From the NCBI RefSeq assembly GCF_000245795.1, contig NZ_JH601133.1:1585411-1649410 (forward strand): a DNA stretch of 64,000 nt. Direction: 5' to 3'. This stretch comes from Facklamia languida CCUG 37842. GTDB lineage: Bacteria > Bacillota > Bacilli > Lactobacillales > Aerococcaceae. Position numbers and translations under genes: made by a program. A model generated the notes under the pieces. That model saw nothing but the letters and a program-made list of their open reading frames with translations. It ran no database searches and was not told the origin of the DNA. Positions 57,341-64,000 of this stretch are shown here, piece after piece (within the stretch, counting starts at the first letter, position 1; the number at the start of each line of letters is the position of its first letter).

Positions 57341-58102
57341 TTAGGCTTTGACGTATGAATCAACGGTGATAGCAGGTACTTGCACTTGGTCTGCGTCCTT
57401 GATGCCATCTAAGTGGCCATGAAGGGTAACAGTATCACCCGTTTGTAAGTCTTCATTAACAGGGTTGATGAATTTAAGTGCGACTACTTGGTTGTCACCC
57501 ATGCTTAGGGATCCAAGGGCTGTTGCACCTGGCACTTCAAGGTCTTCACGATAGAGAGAAGCGATCTGCCCCTTCAAGCTCACCGCTTGGCCAGCATTAG
57601 CTAGCTTCAACTCTTCATAGTTTAATTCCTTTAAGTCATGATCCGCATTTGCATCAACGGTACTGTGATCAGCATTTTCATCAACGGTACTGTGATCAAC
57701 ATTTGCATCACCTGTACGATGATCAGCATCTGCTTCGACTGCATGTGGATCTCTGGATGGCACAGAAGGACTTGGTGTAACCGCGTCTTCATGGTGAACG
57801 GGTTCTTCAGTCACTGGTTCAGTGCGAACAGATTCATTCGCTTGATGACGTTCATCGCGTTGGCGCTTTTGTGCGGTCTGCCCTTCTTGCATGATGCGCG
57901 ATTCTTCATCTTCTTCATGGTTGAAACGATTGGTTGAAGAAGCTGTTGACGCATTGACATGGCGGGTACCGAGTTGGTCTTGCATCCCTTCATCGGTGAC
58001 TTGCCGTGTGACATTATCGGTTGGTTTTTGTTTCTTAATGAAGTAAATGACGATGAGCGCTAAGACGACAATTCCAATTAAAATCCATGTTACGTTGTCC
58101 AT
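57341..58102 (-). CDS. Membrane-anchored protein with nonapeptide repeats and C-terminal OB-like domain
   Basis: This 253-residue protein is anchored by one N-terminal helix (WILIGIVVLALIVIYFIKK). The second of two close ATGs (58102) is preferred from its 8-nt spacing to AAAGGAG. Residues 30-130 are polar and probably unfolded. They include four imperfect copies of a 9-residue unit (DHSTVDANA type) encoded by 27-nt DNA repeats at about 57640-57740. The last 85 residues (LANAGQAVSLKGQIASLYRED..GDTVTLHGHLDGI) resemble the OB-like ends of the A/B secreted proteins. Topology outside or inside is not certain. Function unknown. Confidence 0.7.
   Translation of the reverse strand: MDNVTWILIGIVVLALIVIYFIKKQKPTDNVTRQVTDEGMQDQLGTRHVNASTASSTNRFNHEEDEESRIMQEGQTAQKRQRDERHQANESVRTEPVTEEPVHHEDAVTPSPSVPSRDPHAVEADADHRTGDANVDHSTVDENADHSTVDANADHDLKELNYEELKLANAGQAVSLKGQIASLYREDLEVPGATALGSLSMGDNQVVALKFINPVNEDLQTGDTVTLHGHLDGIKDADQVQVPAITVDSYVKA
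57640..57745 (-). repeat. 27-nt tandem repeats in the anchored protein gene
   Basis: About four imperfect 27-nt units sharing GTGATCAGCATTT.CATCA and CGGTACT (plus-strand reading). The multiple of three preserves the frame. Copy number may vary between strains. Confidence 0.7.
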
Positions 58103-58197
58103 ATTCATTGCTCCTTTACATTGATATTGCTTTCATTATACCCCAATTTCTTACTCAGCAAAAATGATTTGCCTTGCTCGGCTACCCGGTCGACCAA

Positions 58198-58686
58198 TTA
58201 ATCTTGGCGGATAACCTTATGTAAGATGGGATAGAGTATACCAGCAACAAGCGCTCCGAAGAGACCTTGGCCGATATTCATTGGCAAGGAAGCAATGGCT
58301 GCAGGGTATTGGTAGAGCACCCAGTCCGTTAGGAAGTAGCCAAGAGCCATAGCTAATCCCGCAATAATAAGACCTGGCCAACGATTCGAGAACTTACGTA
58401 AGAGATAAGCCGCAAGGAAACCTTCTAGCCCCTTCACGACCAGGGTAAAGGGAGCATAAGCAGCATAGCCAGATAAGAGGTCCGCAATCGCCGAACCAAT
58501 TCCACCCACACAAGCTCCAACCCAGGGTCCAAAGAGAAGCCCCGATACCATCAGCACCCCGTCACCCAGATTCAAGTAGCCCGCCCCATTCGGGATTGGG
58601 ATCTTAATAACCATGGTGACCAGAGCCGTCAAGGCAGCAAAGATCGCAGCCAACACTAAACGATAGTTCTTCGAATTTTTGTCCAT
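58198..58686 (-). CDS. ECF transporter S component
   Basis: This 162-residue, six-helix membrane protein has the hallmarks of ECF vitamin-importer S components: KIPIPNGAGYLNLGDGVLMVSGLLFGPWVGACVGGIGSAIADLLSGY, with the polar stretch between helices near the ligand site. The start at 58686 has TAGGAG 8 nt upstream. Ligand is not clear; relatives transport B vitamins or related compounds. It would share an ECF module encoded elsewhere with BioY. Confidence 0.85.
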   Translation of the reverse strand: MDKNSKNYRLVLAAIFAALTALVTMVIKIPIPNGAGYLNLGDGVLMVSGLLFGPWVGACVGGIGSAIADLLSGYAAYAPFTLVVKGLEGFLAAYLLRKFSNRWPGLIIAGLAMALGYFLTDWVLYQYPAAIASLPMNIGQGLFGALVAGILYPILHKVIRQD

Positions 58687-58807
58687 TTGCAACACTCCTA
58701 TAATTATTTTACTGGACCTACTATACTACAATATTAGAGCGAATGAAAGGGCTTTTATAATAATTCATCGTATTATAATTAATGAATAATCTTCTAAAGA
58801 CTAACGA

Positions 58808-58980
58808 TAAATAAGCAATCACCAATGAATGATCAATCAAAGGAATAAGGAAGCCCCACCTAGCGTGCATTGCCTTACGGTTTACCGTCTAGTCAAGGTC
58901 GAGTGGGACTAGCCCGGAAAAACTTGCTTTGGAGGGCGGTCCTCACTGATTTTATTCATTCGCAACTGCTGCTTCTTAGA
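58808..58980 (+). repeat. CR16, complete but decayed cloverleaf repeat, class II (orientation B)
   Basis: P1 is AAGCA..AATGAAT..AATCA / TGATT..ATTCATT..TGCTT. The P3 upper stem is damaged on one side (GCATTGCC against GTCAAGGTC). P2 is GCCC-GGA-AAA / TTT-GGA-GGGC. Confidence 0.75.
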
Positions 58981-59347
58981 TGGATAAGTTCTTTGTTAGA
59001 TTAAGTAAAGAGCCATTTACCAGGACTTTTATTAAGAATATCTCTTGCCAACTAGAACAATTGACAAAGACTCTGGCTCGGTCAATTCGAAGCATCGATC
59101 CTATTAAAGTAACTGAAATGGTCTTTTACCCTTAATTAAGACGCTATACCTTCTAAGCAATCCATGAAAGTAGCGAACAAAAGTTACACCTATCAGGAGA
59201 TCATCATAAATGGTAAGGTCCTAAGTTATAAGTCATTCAATTTACTTTTTTACTTTAATAGAGCATCTACTCTGCTTATCAAATAAATAATGATCATCGA
59301 ACTTTATTTTTCAAGATGAGAGTATAAAATAAATAATCTTATAAAGA
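58981..59347. other. AT-rich spacer of island 4
   Basis: No gene is seen between CR16 and CR17, which here point the same way, unlike islands 1-3. Confidence 0.5.
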
Positions 59348-59530
59348 CTATCAACAAAAAGCAAGCAGTTGCGAATGAAAAATCACAGGCAAGCGGAAGG
59401 CCCACGTAGCGTGCATTGCCTTACGGTTTACCGTCTAGGCAATGCCTAGTGGGACTAGCCCGGAAAAGCGTGCTTTGGAGGGCGGTCCCCAGTGATTTTA
59501 TTCATTCGTAAATGCTGGTTTATGGTTGAT
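59348..59530 (+). repeat. CR17, complete cloverleaf repeat, class II (orientation B)
   Basis: P1 is ATCAAC..GCGAATGAA..AATCAC / GTGATT..TTCATTCGT..GTTGAT. P3 is GCATTGCC / GGCAATGCC with the base GCCCAC / GTGGGA. P2 is GCCC-GGA-AAAGC / GCTTT-GGA-GGGC. Confidence 0.85.
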
Positions 59531-59657
59531 AACGCTTTTATCAGATAAATTAAAGGGTTATCTATCTAACATTTATCAAGGCTTTTATTAATCGCTTTCC
59601 TCTATTTTATTTGCTTATGATACAATATGAGGCAGCAACTTTGTTAAGGAGGATTCG

Positions 59658-59939
59658 ATGTCACAAATTGGCTTAATCATCATTCTATTACTCATCCTCT
59701 GGAATTCATTCGTCTTCCTACTCTTTGGCTATGACAAGTGGCAGGCGGTTCGCCAGGGCTGGCGGATCCGTGAACGCACCCTGCTCTTGGCAACCTTCTG
59801 CCTTGGCGGTTGGGGCGCCCTCCTAGCCATTCCCTTCTTCCACCACAAGACTTTAAAGCCTTACTTCCTGATGACCGCCCTCTTCTCTTCCCTGGTCCTA
59901 GTCTTTCTGATAGGCTGGTATTTCACTTATTTTCAATAA
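59658..59939 (+). CDS. DUF1294 small membrane protein
   Basis: This 93-residue protein has three hydrophobic segments and the DUF1294 signature YDKWQAVRQGWRIRERTLLLATFCLGGWGALLAIPFFHHKTLKPYF. Family function is unknown. AAGGAGG precedes the ATG. Confidence 0.85.
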   Translation: MSQIGLIIILLLILWNSFVFLLFGYDKWQAVRQGWRIRERTLLLATFCLGGWGALLAIPFFHHKTLKPYFLMTALFSSLVLVFLIGWYFTYFQ

Positions 59940-59951
59940 AAGTACGACAAA

Positions 59952-59990
59952 ATCCACCGCCTGGCTCACACTTGAGCTGGTGCGGTGGAT
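59952..59990. terminator. Bidirectional hairpin between DUF1294 and pyc
   Basis: ATCCACCGC..TGGCTCA pairs with TGAGCTG..GCGGTGGAT. The minus-strand side is followed by TTTTGT. Confidence 0.7.
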
Positions 59991-59995
59991 GATTC

Positions 59996-62900
59996 TTATT
60001 CGACGGGATCCCCTATTTCCATCAAGAGGTCGCCGGCTGCTACTTGGTTCCCGACTTGGCCATGGATTTTTTGAATCTCGCCGGCTGCCGGGGCCTTAAT
60101 TGAGTTCTCCATCTTCATGGCTTCGGTAATCATCAAGACCTGGTTGGCCTTGACCGGGTCTCCTTCCTTGACCAAGACATGACTAATCGTTCCGGGCATG
60201 GGGGCTGGAATATGATGGGGGTTGGTCCGGTCGGCCTTGATACTGGTCTTAACCGTCCCCGTAAAGGACTGGTCCCGGATCTCGCAAGGATAACTGAGGC
60301 CATTCAACTCAAAGTGAACGGTCTTGTAGCCATTGGCTTTAGTTGGGCCAATGGCCATTAATTCAATGACCAAGGTCTTGCCCTCGTCCAATTCATAGAC
60401 TAAGCGTTCATTCAGTTTAAGCCCATAGAAGAAGGTCGGCGTATCCAGCTTCCAGACTTGACCATTTTCAGCTTGGAAGTCCAGGTATTGACTGACCACC
60501 TTGGGATAAAGGGCATAGGCGATGGCTAAGGATTCATCAATTGGCTGGTCGGTCAGGCTCGCAAGCATGGCTTCCTGCCCTTTGAAATCATAAGCAGCTA
60601 ACCGTTGGCCGGGTCGGTCCGTATAAGCCGTTTGCCCTTTGAGGACAATCGCTTGCAGATCCTTGTTCATGCCCGCTGGTGGTTGGCCAATATCCCCTTG
60701 CATGAAGGCCACCACCGAAGCTGGGAAATTCAAATCCTTCCCCTTTGTAAGCAGGTTGTATTCATTCAGGTCATTCTGGACCATGAAGAGGGCCAAGTCG
60801 CCAACAACTTTAGAAGATGGGGTAACCTTGGTGATGTCGCCCAAGAGCCGATTGGCGGCTTGGTAGGCATCTAAGACTTGGTCAAACCGGTCGCCCAAGC
60901 CGAGAGCTTGAGCCTGGAATTGGAAGTTGGTATATTGGCCGCCTGGCATCTCATAGTCATAGACACCGGGCCAAGGGGCTTTCAGCTGGCTTTCAAAGGC
61001 CTGGTAATAAGACCGGGTGACCTGCCAATACCGGGTCAGATCCTCATCGCCTGATCGAAGGCTGGAAGCTTGCTGGTCCCGACCCTGGCGGATAGCAGCT
61101 AAAGAAGCCGCATTGGGCTGACTGGTTAAGCCTGACAAAGCCGGATTGGCCACATCCAGGATATCCACTCCCGCATCGATGGCCCGTGAATAGAGGGCTA
61201 GGCCATTGCCAGAGGTATCGTGGCTGTGGAGGTGGATAGGAATTTTGACCGTTTCCTTCAAGGCCCTAATCAACTGATAACCGGCTTCGGGCTTCAAGAT
61301 CCCAGCCATATCCTTAATGGCGAGAGAATGAACCCCCAGACCTTCAATAGCTTGGGCTAGGTTGACGTAATAGTCCAGATCATAGACCTTGGACCGGTTG
61401 GGGTCGAGCAGGTCACCGGTATAACAGATCGTCCCTTCAACGAATTTACCCGTCTCTAAGGCAGCCTCAATGGAGACCTTGAGCGATTCCAACCAGTTCA
61501 AGGAATCAAAGATCCGGAAGACATCAATGCCCTCGTAAGCTGCCAGCTTGATAAACCGGTCGACCACATTATCAGGATAATTGGTATAGCCGACCGCATT
61601 CGACGCCCGCAACAGCATCTGCAACATCACATCGGGCATGGTCTGGCGTAATTGCCGCAACCGATCCCAGGGGTCCTCTCTTAAGAAGTTATAAGCCACA
61701 TCAAAGGTCGCCCCACCCCACATTTCAAAGGAGAAATAATCGGATAAGGTTTGGTTCATATAGGCCGCTGCCCCCAGCAGGTCCTTAGTCCGCATCCGGG
61801 TCGATAAGAGAGATTGGTGGGCATCCCGCAAGCTGGTATCCGTCAAGAGGACCTCCTCCTTCTGGAGCACCATTTGGGCCACCTTGTCCGGTCCAGCCTG
61901 GTCTAAGATATGTTTTAGGGTCATGGGACTCTTGACCTGGTGATCAAGTGTCAAGTGGACGGGCTTGGCAAAGTCCGGCTTGGCACCGGGCCCAATGCCT
62001 GGAAAGCCATTGACCGTCACATTGCCGATATAATTCAAGAGCTTGGCGCCCCGGTCCCGCGGTGGAGTAATCTGGAAGAGGTCAGGCTTATCATCAATGA
62101 ACCGGGTTGTATAGTGGCCCTGGATGAAGTCCTTGTCGGCCATAATATTCTGCAGAAAGCGGATATTGGTCTTTAAACCACGGACCCTAATTTCTTTGAG
62201 GGCGCGCCGCATCTTATCAATGGTCTCCTGCAGGGTATTGGAATAAGTGGAAATCTTGACCAACAAGGAATCATAATAAGGTGAAATGATGGCTCCCGCA
62301 AAGGCGTCTCCAGCATCCAAACGGACTCCAAAGCCACCTGGTGATTGATAGGCGGTAATCTTGCCGGAATCAGGGGCAAAGTGATTCAAAGGGTCTTCGG
62401 TTGTAATCCGGCATTGGATCGCGTAACCCTTGGCTTGAATCTGGTCTTGGGGAGGAATCTGAAGGATCGGACCATGTAAGTCGGCCCCATCCGCAATCAA
62501 GATCTGGGACTTCACAATATCGATCCCGGTCACCAATTCGCTGATGGTATGTTCGACTTGGACCCGGGGATTCACTTCAATAAAATAATAAGCCTGGTCG
62601 GTCACCAAGAATTCAACCGTGCCCGCATTGACATAGCCAATATGGTTCATTAATTGCAGGGAAGCTTGCGTTAAGGCTTGGCGGATTGAGTCATCCAAGC
62701 TGAAGGAAGGCGCAACCTCCACGACCTTTTGATGGCGGCGTTGGATCGAACAATCCCGTTCAAAGAGGTGGACGCAGTTGCCATGTTGGTCGGCCAAGAT
62801 CTGTACTTCAATATGCTTGGGATTGGCAATGTACTTTTCGACATAGAGGTCAGAATTGCCGAAGGACTTGAGGGCCTCCGACTTGACCCGGTCATAGGCA

Positions 62901-63445
62901 TCTTGGATCTCATCCAAAGTCTGAACCACCCGCATGCCCTTTCCCCCACCGCCTGAAACGGCCTTGAGCATAATCGGAAAGCCATGTTCTTGGGCAAAGG
63001 CTTGGACCTGGTCCACGGATTCGACCAAGCCCTGTGAACCTGGGATGACCGGAATGCCTGCCGCTTGAGCGGTCTGGCGGGCAGAGGTCTTATCACCAAA
63101 CATCCGCAAGTGGCGGACTTCCGGCCCAATAAAGAGGATCCCTTCTTCTTGACACCGCTGGGCAAAGGTCTGGTTCTCACTCAAGAAGCCATAACCCGGG
63201 TGGATGGCGTCGACCCCCTTGGCCTTGGCTAGGCTGAGAATGCCTTCGATATCTAGGTAGGCTTGAGTCGGATCCAGGTCCTCACCAATCAGGTAGGACT
63301 CGTTCGCTTTGAGCCGGTGAAGGGTGCCAATATCTTCCTTGGAATAGATTGCGACTGTCTGGATGTCTAATTCTTTACAAGCACGAATAATGCGAATGGC
63401 AATTTCACCCCGGTTGGCAATTAATACCTTGTGAATCCTTTGCAT
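59996..63445 (-). CDS. pyc: Pyruvate carboxylase
   Basis: This 1149-residue biotin enzyme carboxylates pyruvate to oxaloacetate. The start at 63445 is chosen because AAAGGAG is 8 nt upstream; the frame extends seven codons further. The biotin carboxylase domain (about 1-450) begins IHKVLIANRGEIAIR and has SGGGGKGMRVV and VNPRVQVEHT. The carboxyltransferase domain (about 530-830) has TDTSLRDAHQSLLSTRMRTKD and HLHSHDTSGNG. The biotin carrier at the C-terminus carries EAMKMENS with the modified lysine at about residue 1111. It supplies oxaloacetate for aspartate synthesis; the bioY transporter at 32 kb could provide biotin. Confidence 0.97.
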   Translation of the reverse strand: MQRIHKVLIANRGEIAIRIIRACKELDIQTVAIYSKEDIGTLHRLKANESYLIGEDLDPTQAYLDIEGILSLAKAKGVDAIHPGYGFLSENQTFAQRCQEEGILFIGPEVRHLRMFGDKTSARQTAQAAGIPVIPGSQGLVESVDQVQAFAQEHGFPIMLKAVSGGGGKGMRVVQTLDEIQDAYDRVKSEALKSFGNSDLYVEKYIANPKHIEVQILADQHGNCVHLFERDCSIQRRHQKVVEVAPSFSLDDSIRQALTQASLQLMNHIGYVNAGTVEFLVTDQAYYFIEVNPRVQVEHTISELVTGIDIVKSQILIADGADLHGPILQIPPQDQIQAKGYAIQCRITTEDPLNHFAPDSGKITAYQSPGGFGVRLDAGDAFAGAIISPYYDSLLVKISTYSNTLQETIDKMRRALKEIRVRGLKTNIRFLQNIMADKDFIQGHYTTRFIDDKPDLFQITPPRDRGAKLLNYIGNVTVNGFPGIGPGAKPDFAKPVHLTLDHQVKSPMTLKHILDQAGPDKVAQMVLQKEEVLLTDTSLRDAHQSLLSTRMRTKDLLGAAAYMNQTLSDYFSFEMWGGATFDVAYNFLREDPWDRLRQLRQTMPDVMLQMLLRASNAVGYTNYPDNVVDRFIKLAAYEGIDVFRIFDSLNWLESLKVSIEAALETGKFVEGTICYTGDLLDPNRSKVYDLDYYVNLAQAIEGLGVHSLAIKDMAGILKPEAGYQLIRALKETVKIPIHLHSHDTSGNGLALYSRAIDAGVDILDVANPALSGLTSQPNAASLAAIRQGRDQQASSLRSGDEDLTRYWQVTRSYYQAFESQLKAPWPGVYDYEMPGGQYTNFQFQAQALGLGDRFDQVLDAYQAANRLLGDITKVTPSSKVVGDLALFMVQNDLNEYNLLTKGKDLNFPASVVAFMQGDIGQPPAGMNKDLQAIVLKGQTAYTDRPGQRLAAYDFKGQEAMLASLTDQPIDESLAIAYALYPKVVSQYLDFQAENGQVWKLDTPTFFYGLKLNERLVYELDEGKTLVIELMAIGPTKANGYKTVHFELNGLSYPCEIRDQSFTGTVKTSIKADRTNPHHIPAPMPGTISHVLVKEGDPVKANQVLMITEAMKMENSIKAPAAGEIQKIHGQVGNQVAAGDLLMEIGDPVE

Positions 63446-63632
63446 TCGATCTGCTCCTTTCTTCAAATCAAGCCTCGCCTTTTAACAAAAAAGGAGGCGA
63501 CTACCGCCCCATTATAGCCTAGTTGGATCCTACTGTATAGAGCGTGGTACTAGGGTCTGCTTGCCTTTGCCCAGGAAATCCCTTACACTGAGGACACTTA
63601 TTATTCACTACAACCTCTTGAAAGGAGTTCCC

Positions 63633-64000
63633 ATGTTAACCAAGGAATGTGCCCGCCAAGTCCTCGAAGCCATCATCTCCATCTACCCCGATGCCAAACC
63701 GGAGTTAGACTTTACCAACCACTACCAGCTCCTCCTGGCCGTCATCTTAAGTGCCCAGACCACCGATGTGGCTGTCAACCAAGTCACCCCCGCCCTCTTT
63801 GACCGCTTCCCGGACCCTCAGACCCTCAGCCAAGCCTCACCCCAAGAAATTGAACCCTATCTCAAGACCATTGGCCTCTATCGCAACAAAGCCAAGTACC
63901 TCCTCCAATGTGCCCAACAACTGGTCAAGGACTTCAAGGGTCAAGTTCCTGATAACCGCAAGGATTTGATGTCACTGGCAGGAGTAGGCCGTAAGACAAC
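63633..64000 (+). CDS. nth: Endonuclease III, 5' part (cut by window end)
   Basis: The first 122 codons are present. The ATG at 63633 follows AAAGGAG. The translated start includes PELDFTNHYQLLLAVILSAQTTD, GLYRNKAKYL and the helix-hairpin-helix beginning LAGVGRKT, all diagnostic of the Nth DNA glycosylase/AP lyase. The catalytic Lys-Asp and iron-sulfur cysteines lie beyond the window. It is divergent from pyc. Confidence 0.93.
   Translation, partial: MLTKECARQVLEAIISIYPDAKPELDFTNHYQLLLAVILSAQTTDVAVNQVTPALFDRFPDPQTLSQASPQEIEPYLKTIGLYRNKAKYLLQCAQQLVKDFKGQVPDNRKDLMSLAGVGRKT

Noticed and set aside
62671-63180. 169-residue minus-strand frame within pyc
   Set aside because: Alternative frame of the biotin carboxylase domain with no motif of its own.

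Overview
The window looks like a low-to-mid GC Gram-positive chromosome of the order Lactobacillales. The evidence is an LPXTG-anchored surface protein, a LytR-CpsA-Psr protein, an F1Fo ATP synthase operon, an amino-acid transporter behind a T-box, a BioY transporter, a DtxR/MntR regulator and a CGAAC-type LexA box. Gene content suggests Aerococcaceae (Aerococcus-like); the genus is an inference. No rRNA, tRNA, phage or CRISPR array was seen.

Layout. 0-1.7 kb: AT-rich remnant of an MFS-type transporter and a 3'-truncated IS30-family transposase. 1.9-9.3 kb: LPXTG surface protein, thioredoxin-like protein, small membrane-anchored protein, GNAT acetyltransferase, uracil-DNA-glycosylase-family protein, acyltransferase-3 and UDP-glucose dehydrogenase. 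9.8-15.2 kb: ABC importer of the UgpB/A/E/C type followed by a MalY/PatB-like PLP enzyme. 15.5-23 kb: ROK glucokinase and the atpBEFHAGDC operon on the minus strand. 23.2-24.9 kb: two tandem galU paralogues. 26.3-39.5 kb: LCP protein, a LexA-controlled uvrX/yolD pair, and housekeeping genes (flavin oxidoreductase, HAD hydrolase, BioY, DUF1846, MntR-like), a large secreted DUF1002/DUF4767 protein, a radical SAM protein. 40.6-43.3 kb: T-box-controlled amino-acid ABC transporter. 44.4-51 kb: GMP reductase, CofE-like protein, TetR/CPBP pair, YdjY-like secreted protein, acetamidase/formamidase. 51.2-55.9 kb: two tandem copies of a pair of secreted paralogues. 56.1-64 kb: XRE regulator plus membrane partner, anchored repeat protein, ECF S component, DUF1294, pyruvate carboxylase and the start of endonuclease III.

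The most striking signal is a family of about 17 dispersed, roughly 170-nt elements (called CR here) in intergenic regions. Each complete copy folds on itself into a three-way structure: a long outer stem (P1), a hairpin (P2) and a second hairpin (P3) with a near-palindromic ACGGT..ACCGT tip. Copies differ in sequence, but the differences are mostly compensated on the other strand of each stem. The elements cluster into islands with mirror-like order: [half A][full A] - AT-rich spacer - [full B][half B]. The spacers are partly homologous to one another. Two such islands lie as direct repeats on either side of the T-box transporter operon.

Functional links: galU and ugd together make UDP-glucuronate precursors for surface glycans, and the acyltransferase and LCP protein fit cell-surface polymer modification or attachment. 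The secreted OB-fold-like pairs, the DUF1002 protein and the LPXTG protein form a sizeable surface/secreted set with no recognised function.
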